A DNA stretch of 64,000 bases, taken from NCBI GenBank assembly GCA_038206355.1, contig JBBRAY010000003.1:1-64000 (forward strand). The letters run 5' to 3'. This document shows positions 44,077-52,952 of this stretch, piece after piece. The notes under the pieces were generated by a model. That model did not search any database. It worked only from the letters and a program-made list of their open reading frames with translations, and had not been told where the DNA came from. The DNA is from JAPLDB01 sp038206355 (lineage in GTDB: Bacteria; Bacteroidota; Bacteroidia; AKYH767-A; 2013-40CM-41-45). Position 1 is the first letter of the stretch. Each line of letters begins with the position of its first letter. Both the position numbers and the translations under genes were made by a program.

Positions 44077-44874
44077 ATGAAACCGCGTCCACAATTTTTC
44101 AATCCTTCCATTTTATCCAAAAAGAAATTGCTTAACAAAGTTGCCATTATCACAGGCGGTGACAGTGGCATAGGGAGAGCGGTAGCTGTTTTGTTTGCTG
44201 AACATGGGGCGCGGATTGCAATTCTATATCTTAATGAAACTGCTGATGCAAAGGAGACCCGACGTGTGATTGAAGAAAGAACCGGAATTTCATGTATGAT
44301 GATTCGCTGCGATATTCAAAAAGAAAAGAATTGTATAAAAGCTGTAAAGCGAGTCGTAAAAGAATTTGGAAGGGTTGATGTATTGGTAAATAATGCCGGC
44401 ATCCATTTTCCGGCTGACGACATACAAAGAATATCTGAATCTCAGATTGAAAAAACTTTTCGAACGAATGTGTTCTCCATGTTTTATCTTACAAAGGCCG
44501 TACTTCCCTTTATGAAAAAAGGAAGCACCATTATCAATACCTCATCAGTTACCGCTTACAGAGGCAGTGCACACCTGATTGATTACGTAGCAACCAAAGG
44601 AGCGATCGTTTCCTTCACCCGTTCATTGTCTTCATCTCTGGCCGGGAAGGGAATTCGTGTAAACGGAGTAGCTCCGGGTCCGATATGGACACCTCTTATC
44701 CCTGCAAGCTTCAGCGCAAAAGAGGTTTCAAAATTCGGCAATGATGTTCCGCTCAGGCGTCCGGGTGAACCGCATGAAGTTGCGCCCTGTTATTTATTTC
44801 TCGCCGGCAATGAGTCGTCTTATATAACAGGACAATTCCTACACCCCAATGGCGGAGAAATTATTAATGGATAG
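44077..44874 (+). CDS. Short-chain dehydrogenase/reductase
   Basis: 265-aa NAD(P)-dependent SDR of the stress-linked YghA/YhdF-like group. Cofactor motif TGGDSGIG at 26-33, NNAG near 108, catalytic Ser in NTSSVTAYRG and Tyr/Lys in DYVATKGA (about 169 and 173). The N-terminal extension FFNPSILSKKKLLN is shorter than in many of these proteins. Substrate unknown. The leader carries AGGAGGGA about 25 nt before the ATG. Not linked to a TGGCAY motif. Confidence 0.88.
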   Translation: MKPRPQFFNPSILSKKKLLNKVAIITGGDSGIGRAVAVLFAEHGARIAILYLNETADAKETRRVIEERTGISCMMIRCDIQKEKNCIKAVKRVVKEFGRVDVLVNNAGIHFPADDIQRISESQIEKTFRTNVFSMFYLTKAVLPFMKKGSTIINTSSVTAYRGSAHLIDYVATKGAIVSFTRSLSSSLAGKGIRVNGVAPGPIWTPLIPASFSAKEVSKFGNDVPLRRPGEPHEVAPCYLFLAGNESSYITGQFLHPNGGEIING

Positions 44875-44935
44875 AAATGATTTTCAAACTCATGATATGG
44901 TATTTGCGACCATTCTGTTTGTGGTTGAAATCCTT

Positions 44936-46099
44936 TTATTTTTTCTGATGCTTTTGTGATTGCTGTGGAACCGTTGCTGGTTTTACCGGTTGCTTTCTAT
45001 CCTGACGGTGGATCGCATTGCCCTGCTCAGGTTTTTCAGGTGAAACATTCTGTTTTTTATGAGGCACGGGTTGCTCAGGCTTCCCTAATGGTTCCACTCG
45101 CTGATGTTTATTCCTTTCAACTTTATTGGATTTGATTTCCTGCTCAGATCCCTTTACATGCCGGGAGGGCGGAGTAGAATTATTCACCTTTGGAGTTTGC
45201 TCCTTTCTTTCAACTGATTCTGTATGAGAACTGACAGGGGCTATCTTCTCTCTCTTTACTGTGTTATCTTTTGAAGTTCCGTTGCGTTTCAATTCTCCGG
45301 CAGCAGCAACGTGTCGGGGTTTTTCTGTGGTCAGATTCTTTTGTGCGACCTTCGGACGATAGATGGAAACCGCATTTCCTTCCTCGCTCATCTTTGCAGG
45401 CTTAGCGGTTTCTCGAATTGACAAGGGCTGCAATTTCATCTTCGCTGTATTTTCAAAATCAACCCGCCTTGGCCCGGCATTAAATGCAGCATTGTTCCGC
45501 TTCGTAAGGTTATTAACCACTGTAATATTACCGACGTTGTTAATGACAGGTGTATTATTGCCAAGATTGATCCGCCTGCCATGTGCCACATAAAAATGAT
45601 CGGTATAATGTGATGCGGTAATGTGATGCGGATGCATAAAACACCAGTAATCAATTGGTGGATGATAACCTGAAATATTTATCCTGAATCCCGGTTGAAC
45701 AGGAGCCCATCCATAATAACCGTTATAACTGCCCCATGTTACCCATGCGGGAGCCCAATCATATCCCGGTACCCAAACCCAACCCAACTCAGGATCTGAT
45801 ACCCAGGAACCATAGTGAAACGGTGCCCAACCCCAATTATAATATGACACCCACATCCAACCTTCTTCAGTAAAAACCCAGTGTCCGTTGGAAAGGTACG
45901 GCCTGAAACCAACTCCTGCTGACGGAACCCACGCATACCCATATTGTGGGTATGAAATCCAACTTCCATATGGCGACAACTCATCATAGAAGAATTGAAA
46001 ACTTACAGATGTCTGTGCCTGTACTTTTTCTATATTGGCTATGCCGAGAAATAATCCCATTATCACCAGATGGATTAAAATTAATTTTGTCTTTTTCAT
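44936..46099 (-). CDS. DUF6600-type secreted protein with W-rich repeats
   Basis: 387-aa exported protein: signal peptide (LILIHLVIMGLFLGIANIE), then an aromatic-rich domain (about 30-160) of tandem segments like YGSWISYPQYGYAWVP, WVFTEEGWMWVS and WGWAPFHYGSWV, matching DUF6600 proteins of Bacteroidota and other groups. The C-terminal 200 residues are a basic, disordered tail (PVPHKKQNVSPEKPEQ). Function is unknown; likely periplasmic or surface. Single gene. Confidence 0.75.
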   Translation of the reverse strand: MKKTKLILIHLVIMGLFLGIANIEKVQAQTSVSFQFFYDELSPYGSWISYPQYGYAWVPSAGVGFRPYLSNGHWVFTEEGWMWVSYYNWGWAPFHYGSWVSDPELGWVWVPGYDWAPAWVTWGSYNGYYGWAPVQPGFRINISGYHPPIDYWCFMHPHHITASHYTDHFYVAHGRRINLGNNTPVINNVGNITVVNNLTKRNNAAFNAGPRRVDFENTAKMKLQPLSIRETAKPAKMSEEGNAVSIYRPKVAQKNLTTEKPRHVAAAGELKRNGTSKDNTVKREKIAPVSSHTESVERKEQTPKVNNSTPPSRHVKGSEQEIKSNKVERNKHQRVEPLGKPEQPVPHKKQNVSPEKPEQGNAIHRQDRKQPVKPATVPQQSQKHQKK

Positions 46100-46220
46100 T
46101 CTAAAATATTTTTTTGATAGACATTAGAAGCGCAAGAATCAGACCTTTATTTTCACAGTATTTCTCCAAATAATTTTTGATTTTGGTCTGTAAAACACCA
46201 TTTGTTTTCTGACACAACCT

Positions 46221-48029
46221 CTATTCATAGATCACCGGTCCCGGTTTTGCAATTTCAAAATCTCTGAATGTAAAGTTGTAGGTTTTAAGAGGATTAAATT
46301 TTGAAATCCCACTCCCCGCATCAGGTATAAATGGATAAAATCCAAAAGAAATCTGAAATGTATTGATGGCAAGCAGTTCATTCTTTATCAAAAGACCTAT
46401 CCCATAACCCTGATAAATTTGCCCTTTAAATATGGATGTTTTATCATTTCCAATCATTGCTAAATTGCAAAAGATAAAAGGAGCAAAATGAAATCCGATT
46501 ACACTATAGGGAAGATAGAGATGAGTTTGCAGCGCCAAAACAATTTTGTTTGTGCCTTGCAATGTCTCACTTTCGAATCCCTTTATACCATTCTCGTTGT
46601 TGATATTAATTGATTCACCGGCTTTGCGATAAAGGCCGTACACAAGCTGACTTTTTACAAATTGCCGGAATCCCCAACTTCCCAAGTGCAAAAGATCGGA
46701 AAAATAACCGAGCGATGTATTGATTACTGATTGCTCTGATTTACCATTTCGAAGATATGTTCCATATCCTAAAAAAGTGGAGAGATATCCGAACTGAAAG
46801 AAATGATCCCCGTACCCCGCCTGAGCACCTGCGTAAACTCTTCCTGTCTTTAATCCATCCTCGTACCCGAAAATTATTTGTGCCATTCTTCCCGAGGGTA
46901 CGTCTTCAGGAACGCCATAGCGGTAGATGTATGAGTCACGGTAATAAGTACGGCTTGATATTCCAATTGCGCCAAGATAAAATTGTGAGGTGTTATATAG
47001 ATTCATTGAATCAACACCCGGTGGTGGAACCGCTGAATACCTTCTGTCAAGTACGCGCGCAGTAGTTATCAGCTTTGTGGTTCTGACCTCATCATTTTTA
47101 TTTGCTTGTATAGAAAAACTTCTTCCTCCCCACACATCAAGATCACGATAGCGAATTTGATATGCTTCAGAAGATGACTCTGCAAGCCTAACTGAATCCG
47201 TAAGGCCATGGAATATGTAATCAACTCCGCCGGCCCATTTTGTAAGTGACGAATAAAAGGGGCGCTGGATGCTGACACCGTTAACATAGAATTCGTTTGA
47301 AGTAGAATAAAATGCTTTGGTTGTGATATATGTGTTGAGTAAATAAGGAATGGAATAGCTTCCCTGCGCCAAAAATTTCTGCCCCTCATTAAAATGATAA
47401 AATCCAGCCTCCAATTGATGAGACAAGCCGAGAAAATTCAGATCGCTAACAAGCAACGTTTGTTTTGTTGCCGTAACAGCGACACCAGCTTTGATAGACC
47501 ATAAATCCTGTTCCCGGAAAATGACATCCACGCTGTCAGTTCCCGCCACAGAAACTACTTCTTTGATTACATCCTGAACGTACGCTGATTGACGTAATAA
47601 ACGTTCCGATTCCTTAAACTTCAGCGCATCGAATGGTTTATTTCTCTTGATGAGCAATTGGTTTCTTATCGTGAGCTCTGATGAACGGTTGTGAAGAAAG
47701 TTGCCACCCTTTTGTATAAAACTGCGTGGTTTAGCCGACGAATCACGGAGATTGTATCCAAACGGATCATAGGTTTCAACAATGATATTGCGCACTATCT
47801 TTCCATTGTAAACTTCGAACGATTTTTGATTTCGAATTACACTATCGCCTGAGGCAACTCCATTTAAATTAAAAATGGCGTTATACAATATCCCTGTAAT
47901 CTTGTGTTTTTTAGAAATGCTTTCCAGCTTGCGATAAATTTTCAGAGAATCCTTTTCTGCTTTCTGTGCATTTACACTTTCATCCGCAAATAATATAGCG
48001 AGTACAAAGCAAACGAGACATCGCTTCAT
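46221..48029 (-). CDS. Outer-membrane beta-barrel protein with one POTRA-like region
   Basis: 602-aa exported protein: signal peptide (MKRCLVCFVLAILFADESV), a periplasmic part (about 25-185) including a POTRA-like stretch (NGKIVRNIIVETYDPFG and SERLLRQSAYVQDV), then a barrel of alternating strands with aromatic ends (AGAQAGYGDHFFQFGY, LALQTHLYLP, FRDFEIAKPGPVIYE). It resembles single-POTRA Omp85-like or BamA-like proteins but lacks an obvious VRGF motif. Substrate unknown. Confidence 0.65.
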   Translation of the reverse strand: MKRCLVCFVLAILFADESVNAQKAEKDSLKIYRKLESISKKHKITGILYNAIFNLNGVASGDSVIRNQKSFEVYNGKIVRNIIVETYDPFGYNLRDSSAKPRSFIQKGGNFLHNRSSELTIRNQLLIKRNKPFDALKFKESERLLRQSAYVQDVIKEVVSVAGTDSVDVIFREQDLWSIKAGVAVTATKQTLLVSDLNFLGLSHQLEAGFYHFNEGQKFLAQGSYSIPYLLNTYITTKAFYSTSNEFYVNGVSIQRPFYSSLTKWAGGVDYIFHGLTDSVRLAESSSEAYQIRYRDLDVWGGRSFSIQANKNDEVRTTKLITTARVLDRRYSAVPPPGVDSMNLYNTSQFYLGAIGISSRTYYRDSYIYRYGVPEDVPSGRMAQIIFGYEDGLKTGRVYAGAQAGYGDHFFQFGYLSTFLGYGTYLRNGKSEQSVINTSLGYFSDLLHLGSWGFRQFVKSQLVYGLYRKAGESININNENGIKGFESETLQGTNKIVLALQTHLYLPYSVIGFHFAPFIFCNLAMIGNDKTSIFKGQIYQGYGIGLLIKNELLAINTFQISFGFYPFIPDAGSGISKFNPLKTYNFTFRDFEIAKPGPVIYE

Positions 48030-48064
48030 TCTGAAACACAGTGATTATAATAAATCCCGGCCAC

Positions 48065-48220
48065 TCACGATTTATCCGTTCCGCGAATTGCGTTTAGTAA
48101 TATTGAAATTAATGCAATCACGAGTAGTAAATGAATCAGGGCTCCGGCGCTATACGCAAAGAAACCAATTGCCCAAAAAATAATGAGCAATACTGCAACG
48201 GTATAAAGAAGACTTCTCAT
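48065..48220 (-). CDS. Lmo0937-family small membrane protein
   Basis: 51-aa protein missed by length filters. Two hydrophobic helices: TVAVLLIIFWAIGFFAYSAG and IHLLLVIALISILLNAIRG, the pattern of the lmo0937 family of tiny membrane proteins. These occur widely in stress-responsive loci. The ATG at 48220 lies 53 nt after the first base of a TGGCAG motif. Confidence 0.8.
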   Translation of the reverse strand: MRSLLYTVAVLLIIFWAIGFFAYSAGALIHLLLVIALISILLNAIRGTDKS

Positions 48221-48256
48221 AATAATTTATTTTAAATAATTAATGTTTTACAATAA

Positions 48257-48273
48257 CAGAAAATAGCCTGCCA
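48257..48273 (-). promoter_or_regulatory. TGGCA motif of the Lmo0937-like gene
   Basis: Minus strand reads TGGCAGGCTATTTTCTG, 53 nt upstream of the ATG at 48220. The sixth base is G instead of C or T. Confidence 0.6.
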
Positions 48274-48359
48274 CTCAAATCCAGGGAAAATGGTGTAAAA
48301 ACAGTATTCTAATCCCCCATTAATTTTCAATTATGGGGAAATTCCGCAACGTTTAAATA

Positions 48360-48827
48360 TTAATTCTTCTTTTTGAAATGTCTCATTTTTTTCTTGTGCT
48401 GAGCTTCAGCTTCATCCAGCGAATGCGACTGATGAATTTCTCTTTCCTTTTTTGTCAATAGCGCCAGTTTCTGTGAATATTTCTGCAGCGTTCGTAATTC
48501 ATCCTCCGAAAAATCTTCTATATCTATTAATCTATTACTTGCTTTATCATTACAGGCAACAAGTTCATTCAGCTTAAGCTGAATTGCCAAGGAATCCTTA
48601 TTCTGTGTTTTTTGAATTAAGAAAACCATTAGAAAAGTCACGATTGTAGTACCCGTATTTATCACCAATTGCCAGGTATCTGAATAATGAAATAACGGTC
48701 CGGCAACCAGCCATACAATAACAATAAGCAAGGCAATAATAAACGCAGCGGTACTCCCCGTTTTTTGAGTTATTGTGGATGCAAATTTTTCAAAGCCGCC
48801 AGCTGATTTCAATTTAGAGTTCTTCAT
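48360..48827 (-). CDS. Low-affinity iron permease family membrane protein
   Basis: 155-aa protein with two adjacent helices (AFIIALLIVIVWLVAGPLF and WQLVINTGTTIVTFLMVFL) and the family signature FASTITQKTGSTAAF, SDTWQLVINTGTTIVTF and QNKDSLAIQLKLNEL. Named after yeast Fet4; in bacteria transport is unproven. The C-terminal third is a charged helix ending HKKKMRHFKKKN. ATG 48827 is chosen over a TTG three codons upstream. Neighbouring TGGCAC at 48868 points the other way. Confidence 0.85.
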   Translation of the reverse strand: MKNSKLKSAGGFEKFASTITQKTGSTAAFIIALLIVIVWLVAGPLFHYSDTWQLVINTGTTIVTFLMVFLIQKTQNKDSLAIQLKLNELVACNDKASNRLIDIEDFSEDELRTLQKYSQKLALLTKKEREIHQSHSLDEAEAQHKKKMRHFKKKN

Positions 48828-48867
48828 GGTTAACAATTATTTTATTTTATTTTATGTCAAGTTTGGT

Positions 48868-48884
48868 TGGCACACATTTACATT
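48868..48884 (+). promoter_or_regulatory. TGGCAY motif of the 75-aa secreted protein gene
   Basis: Reads TGGCACACATTTACATT, 45 nt upstream of the ATG at 48913. The T-run is interrupted by A. Confidence 0.55.
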
Positions 48885-48912
48885 ACATAATTATATACCA
48901 ATTTAAAAAGTA

Positions 48913-49140
48913 ATGAAAAAGATAAGCGCATGTGTAATAGCAGGTTTTGTTGTGGTAAATCTATTTGCACAAAACCCGGTTCACAAAAAGGATACTTTAA
49001 ATCATAAGCAGCCGTCGGACTCGGTTGATTTCAAAAATAAAATTTACGAGGAATCTTCATCTCAAAATGATATTAACCGCAGAAAACAGGATACTTTGCC
49101 ATTGGATGACCGCAAATATAAAGATCCACCAAAAAAATAA
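48913..49140 (+). CDS. Tiny secreted protein, 75 aa
   Basis: 75-aa protein with a signal peptide (KKISACVIAGFVVVNLFAQ) and a mature part of about 55 polar residues (NPVHKKDTLNHKQPS, later KQDTLPLDDRKYKDPPKK). It shares the short DTL elements and the PPKK end with the protein at 49934, so the two may be one small family. Function unknown. Preceded by a TGGCAC motif. Confidence 0.65.
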   Translation: MKKISACVIAGFVVVNLFAQNPVHKKDTLNHKQPSDSVDFKNKIYEESSSQNDINRRKQDTLPLDDRKYKDPPKK

Positions 49141-49655
49141 AACTGAATGGCTAAGTTTTCAAAAAAAACCCATACACAGCAATGGCTGTGACGGCTGGTT
49201 TAAATTTCCTGAAATATAGTCAGGTATCAATGGATTACCAACACACTCCTAAAATATTTCTAAGTGGCTTAGCGTTCACATTTCAATGAAAGCATTTTAA
49301 AGAATTGAATCCCATTTGCTTTCATTTATAACATCACAACTCCCTCGGGTATCCGGATTTTTTTGTTGCGATTTTAAAAAAGCTTACAAATAAAGTAATG
49401 TGAACTCCGGCCAAGAGGATGTGGAGTTTATTTCAATTTTTATTTATTTAATTTTCATCAGTCCTCACACTTTAAGTGAGGGGCGGCCTCATAAAAGAAA
49501 AAATAACTGCAAGAAGGTTTAGCAACTTGCAGTTATACTACTAACCAATACAAACTTTGAACACAAACTCATTTTGAAGAAAGGCACTCGCACGGAATAA
49601 AATCGTAGCGTGTTTTCCCCGGGTTGGGTAAAATTATTTTTTTACTGATTCCTTC
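49141..49655. other. Gene-poor stretch with several hairpins
   Basis: No convincing protein-coding frame. A 35-codon plus-strand frame from 49182 is open but not persuasive. It contains CCTCAC/GTGAGG arms near 49463-49482, AACTCC/GGAGTT arms near 49404-49430 and the terminator at 49504. A small RNA is possible but not shown. Confidence 0.35.
49504..49535 (-). terminator. Terminator, minus strand
   Basis: TAACTGCAAG and CTTGCAGTTA, perfect 10-bp arms, 12-nt loop; the minus strand continues TTTTTTCTTTT. It would end the 58-aa gene transcript 120 nt after its stop. Confidence 0.65.
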
Positions 49656-49832
49656 TCATTTGAGAACCAGAGAATGCCCCCCCATCTTTTCTCCATCATA
49701 TTTCAGTTGGAAATACTTGTGACGAATTTCCGTCAGCTTCTCTTCCAGGATAGAAATTCGCCTTGATTGCATGATGATAATGTCATTTTTCTGAAGCAAA
49801 ACATCATGAAGGATTTTTTCTTTTTCTTTCAT
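49656..49832 (-). CDS. Short coiled-coil protein, 58 aa
   Basis: 58-aa protein: ATG 49832, MKEKEKILHDVLLQKND, then IMQSRRISILEEKLTEIRHK with heptad-like hydrophobic spacing, then YFQLKYDGEKMGGHS. Probably a single long helix that dimerises. No family recognised. The TGGCAT motif lies 52 nt upstream and a terminator lies downstream, which supports a real transcript. Confidence 0.6.
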   Translation of the reverse strand: MKEKEKILHDVLLQKNDIIIMQSRRISILEEKLTEIRHKYFQLKYDGEKMGGHSLVLK

Positions 49833-49867
49833 TGGTTTTGAAATTATTTCTGTAAGTATCCCTTTTA

Positions 49868-49884
49868 CTTAAAATAGTATGCCA
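49868..49884 (-). promoter_or_regulatory. TGGCAY motif of the 58-aa gene
   Basis: Minus strand reads TGGCATACTATTTTAAG, 52 nt upstream of the ATG at 49832. Its divergent partner begins 12 bases away on the plus strand. Confidence 0.65.
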
Positions 49885-49895
49885 GAGAAATCAAT

Positions 49896-49912
49896 TGGCA
49901 CACAAATATTAT
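49896..49912 (+). promoter_or_regulatory. TGGCAY motif of the 80-aa gene
   Basis: Reads TGGCACACAAATATTAT, 38 nt upstream of the ATG at 49934. The T-run is weak. Confidence 0.55.
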
Positions 49913-49933
49913 AACATCAAAAAAAGCAATCCT

Positions 49934-50176
49934 ATGAAAACGATAATTGTTGTCTTCCTTTTACTTTCTATTTCGATCTCTTGTTTGGCGCAGTTGTCTC
50001 CGGTAAATGACACCCTCATTCCGGAGCAGCACAAACGGGATACTATTCAATATGAGCCAAAACTTCAGGGGGGAGCTTTAATTGACACCATCAATACAGA
50101 TGATCCGGAATTTAAGCATCTGCCGCTCCCAATTGACACACCAAAGTCGTTTCCACCAAAAAAAGAAGGTATTTAA
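49934..50176 (+). CDS. Tiny secreted protein, 80 aa
   Basis: 80-aa protein: signal peptide (KTIIVVFLLLSISISCLAQ) and a polar mature part with repeated DT elements (SPVNDTLIPEQHKRDTIQ, ALIDTINTDDPE, LPLPIDTPKSFPPKKEGI). It resembles the 48913 product in layout, DTL elements and PPKK end. Start ATG 49934 gives the correct signal peptide. It is followed after 42 nt by a 78-aa gene. Confidence 0.65.
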   Translation: MKTIIVVFLLLSISISCLAQLSPVNDTLIPEQHKRDTIQYEPKLQGGALIDTINTDDPEFKHLPLPIDTPKSFPPKKEGI

Positions 50177-50218
50177 ATTACAGAAAAAAAATTTGTTTCA
50201 GAAAAATAAACCTGGCTT

Positions 50219-50455
50219 ATGCTTCAATGCAAAATATTTTCCGGTGATGATTTCGTAAAAGTCGAACTCGAGGTCAATCAATTCCTGCACGATCATTCGA
50301 AAAACATCATCTACTCTGTGGTACAGTCAGCTACCCATTCAAAAATTCAAATCACTATTTTTTATAACGTCCGAACAAAATCCGCCAAAATGAAAGAAGC
50401 CGCCATTGCGGAAGTAGCAGTACCGATCAATCAAGGAGACATAACATCGAACTGA
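50219..50455 (+). CDS. Hypothetical cytoplasmic protein, 78 aa
   Basis: 78-aa protein: LQCKIFSGDDFVKVELEVNQ, FLHDHSKNIIYSVVQS, KIQITIFYNVR. Alternating strand-helix-strand-strand pattern suggests a small ferredoxin-like fold. The C-terminal 20 residues are polar. No recognised family. It probably shares a transcript with the 49934 gene and converges with the AAA ATPase, the stops being 5 nt apart. Confidence 0.6.
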   Translation: MLQCKIFSGDDFVKVELEVNQFLHDHSKNIIYSVVQSATHSKIQITIFYNVRTKSAKMKEAAIAEVAVPINQGDITSN

Positions 50456-50460
50456 TCAAA

Positions 50461-51573
50461 TTATTTAAACCCGATAATTCCGCGCTTTTGAAAATCCGGC
50501 TGGAATACAACCTCTTCGAGATGAAGGATATCTGCCAGTATCATTTCATGCTCCGGAATAAATTTATAGCCCAGTGAACGACAAAGTTGACTGGTTTTTT
50601 CCAGCGACAATTCTTTAAAATTATATTTTGCAATTAATCTTCCTTTACGCAACAATGCGGGGTCAACAAGGGAGACATCACTATTGAATGTGCAGACTAT
50701 CTGAATATGAAAAAAGTCGGAAAGCAATCCATCGGAAAGATTCAAGAGGTTTGCAATAACATGATCATCATCGTTGCTTCTTTTTTTGAGAAATGAATCA
50801 GCATCTTCAATAATGAGGATAGAGTTTCGGTATTCATTTAATAGTGTGAGAAATTCAGGACTGCCAATCTTTTTTGATAAGCTTGCCGGCACAAATAATT
50901 TTTGTTTGTCAATATGCGAAGACAGATAACGGATGTAGGACGTTTTTCCGGTGCCGGGCTTCCCATAAAATATTACCAAACCCTTATCATCATTCTTATT
51001 CATTCGATTGAGCAGCATTTCATTCATCGGCAACAAGTCATCATTGTAATATAACTGCAAATCGTGAGGAGGTGTATGCATTGTCATTGTACAAAAATCA
51101 AGGTGCTTATCCTCATTCTGCATAAGCAATCGCACTTCGCGCTTTTCAATTTCATTAATCATGTAACAGTCCTTAATCATGTCAAGCACAGATTGCAATA
51201 ATTCCTTTGAAACTGTATCGGAATAATAAAGCTGAACGTCATTTGAACTGCCAAACTCCCAGGGAGGAAAACAAAGCATCAGTTCCTTTTTAAGAATATA
51301 AGCACTCACTCCGGGAGAAGATTTTTTATTGATGATGGAATGAATATGTGTTTCAAAAACAGTGCTTTCGGAAAGGTTAAATTTCTCAGCGAGCAGGTTG
51401 ATTAATTTCTGCTTATTTACATCCTTCAACCAATGCCGGTGGGGGAATTTAAAGTAGAGTTTGTAATAGTAAACGTAGGGATTGAAGAACTGTTGCTTCC
51501 CAAACATTGCAGAGAGGTCAGCTTGTTGCTGCAATTCTTTAAAATCTTTATTTCCTTCATCGGACTTCTTCAT
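50461..51573 (-). CDS. AAA family ATPase
   Basis: 370-aa protein: a unique N-terminal half (about 1-175, LLAEKFNLSESTVFETHIHS, LQLYYNDDLLPMNEMLL) and a C-terminal AAA domain with Walker A GKPGTGKTS near 206, Walker B SILIIEDAD near 252, sensor-1 IVCTFNSD and arginine-finger region LLRKGRLIAKYNF. It resembles BCS1/FtsH-type classical AAA modules without a protease. Role unknown. It is divergent from a receiver gene; 281 nt separate the starts. Confidence 0.85.
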   Translation of the reverse strand: MKKSDEGNKDFKELQQQADLSAMFGKQQFFNPYVYYYKLYFKFPHRHWLKDVNKQKLINLLAEKFNLSESTVFETHIHSIINKKSSPGVSAYILKKELMLCFPPWEFGSSNDVQLYYSDTVSKELLQSVLDMIKDCYMINEIEKREVRLLMQNEDKHLDFCTMTMHTPPHDLQLYYNDDLLPMNEMLLNRMNKNDDKGLVIFYGKPGTGKTSYIRYLSSHIDKQKLFVPASLSKKIGSPEFLTLLNEYRNSILIIEDADSFLKKRSNDDDHVIANLLNLSDGLLSDFFHIQIVCTFNSDVSLVDPALLRKGRLIAKYNFKELSLEKTSQLCRSLGYKFIPEHEMILADILHLEEVVFQPDFQKRGIIGFK

Positions 51574-51768
51574 TTGATCTTTCTGATTGTAATGACAAAG
51601 TTACAGATGCATGGATTATTTTTTTCTGATAATGAAGAAATATTTCAATTGTGGAAATATTTTCCTGTTATGGAAAAAGGCCACATAAAATAAAGACAAG
51701 AATCAGGAGTTTGCTATCTCCGACTCTCTTTTCCTGTTTCCTTAGTGGGAAAACTATGCCTTGTCATT

Positions 51769-51785
51769 TGGCACGGTGATTTCTA
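51769..51785 (+). promoter_or_regulatory. TGGCAY motif of the receiver at 51855
   Basis: Reads TGGCACGGTGATTTCTA, 86 nt upstream of the ATG at 51855. It is the only response-regulator gene here with the motif; the T-run is short. Confidence 0.5.
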
Positions 51786-51854
51786 AAAAACAGAAAGACA
51801 GAAGCGCCTTGCTTCAAATTAATATTACTATATCTTTGCATAACAACACGATTT

Positions 51855-52283
51855 ATGGGGCTTACAAAAAATATTTTTCTTATTGATGATGACGTGGATG
51901 ATCAGTTATTTTTTACTGATGCGCTTAAGGAAATTGATGCGAACATCAAATGCATGATTGCTAATAATGGAAGGGATGCACTTGAGTTATTGAAAAATCT
52001 TGAAAATCTTCCACAATTACTTTTTCTCGATCTTAACATGCCGTTTATGAATGGGTTTGAATGCCTGAGTCATCTAAAGAATGAAATCCGGTTAAGAAAA
52101 ATTCCTGTTGTGATCTTTACTACTTCTAACGACGCGAAAGATGCGGAACTCACCCATCAGTTAGGAGCAGAAGTATTTCTTTCCAAACCAAATGAATTCA
52201 ATCAACTCCGCACGAAACTTGAGTGGATTCTTAATCTGGATTTTACCGGTAATTCAAAATTTATTTCGCAATACTCTGTTTAA
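51855..52283 (+). CDS. Single-domain response regulator
   Basis: 142-aa receiver: LIDDDVDDQLFF, phospho-acceptor Asp59 in FLDLNMP, TTS at 89-91, Lys111 in LSKPNEF. Typical Bacteroidota single-domain receiver. Alone on the plus strand with its own TGGCAC motif; divergent from the AAA ATPase. Confidence 0.9.
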   Translation: MGLTKNIFLIDDDVDDQLFFTDALKEIDANIKCMIANNGRDALELLKNLENLPQLLFLDLNMPFMNGFECLSHLKNEIRLRKIPVVIFTTSNDAKDAELTHQLGAEVFLSKPNEFNQLRTKLEWILNLDFTGNSKFISQYSV

Positions 52284-52375
52284 TTTAAATTCAGGAGATT
52301 AATTCCGGCAATCAAAATATCATTTAGGGAATTCCTATTGGCATTTTGAGTAGCGCCATTCCTAGATAATAATGA

Positions 52376-52825
52376 TCACAATAGGTAGTGCTCTGGTAAT
52401 TCGATTTTAACATGCTGAAATACTGCTACGACAGGAATACCATTTACTGTAGTTCCGTTGTCTTCGTCAAAATAAACTACGAATACCGAATTGTGAGTCT
52501 TGCACCAGGTAATCAGATTGCAGATTGGAGCAGTTTTGTTGCAACCATTGATCACCTTGTAGTAGCGTTCCAATAGTATATGAATAAGGTTTGACGATAT
52601 GCAAGCAACTGCTTCAAGAGAGCTATTACTGGCCGGAAAATTCGCACAGCGTTTGTTTCTTGAATCCGCAACATTAGAAAAACATGGGGTTGGCTTGTTT
52701 CTCTCTCTATAATATCCGCTTGAATAAGTATGAGATCCTGTTACAGGCAAATCCTCGTTGTACCATGCAAAAGTTTTTCCTATTGCATTCAATTTGGACT
52801 TGAATACTGCGCGCCCGAATGACAA
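52376..52825 (-). CDS. Hypothetical protein, 149 aa, TTG start
   Basis: 149-codon frame starting at TTG 52825, directly preceded in frame by a stop. It has a soluble mixed composition with six cysteines (PTPCFSNVADSRNKRCANFP, ITWCKTHNSVFVVYFDEDNG, VAVFQHVKIELPEHYLL). No signal peptide and no known family. An ATG a few bases upstream is in another frame that stops early. It may be a real orphan or a fragment. Confidence 0.4.
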   Translation of the reverse strand: MSFGRAVFKSKLNAIGKTFAWYNEDLPVTGSHTYSSGYYRERNKPTPCFSNVADSRNKRCANFPASNSSLEAVACISSNLIHILLERYYKVINGCNKTAPICNLITWCKTHNSVFVVYFDEDNGTTVNGIPVVAVFQHVKIELPEHYLL

Positions 52826-52952
52826 TCGTCATTGGGTTTTCTCATATGTGTAAAATGCATTCTTCCTTATTAATCATTTGAAACGGATTAATTAAAAATG
52901 GAGGTATGCCCTTCAGCTTACCTGCAGTAATATTAACGTCTGACAAAAATGA

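Noticed and set aside
51433..51693. Plus-strand frame overlapping the AAA ATPase start
   Set aside because: The first half is antisense to the ATPase; only the last 33 codons are intergenic and they have no motif or family support.
52330..52350. TGGCATTTTGAG near 52338
   Set aside because: No T-run at the right distance and no plus-strand gene follows.
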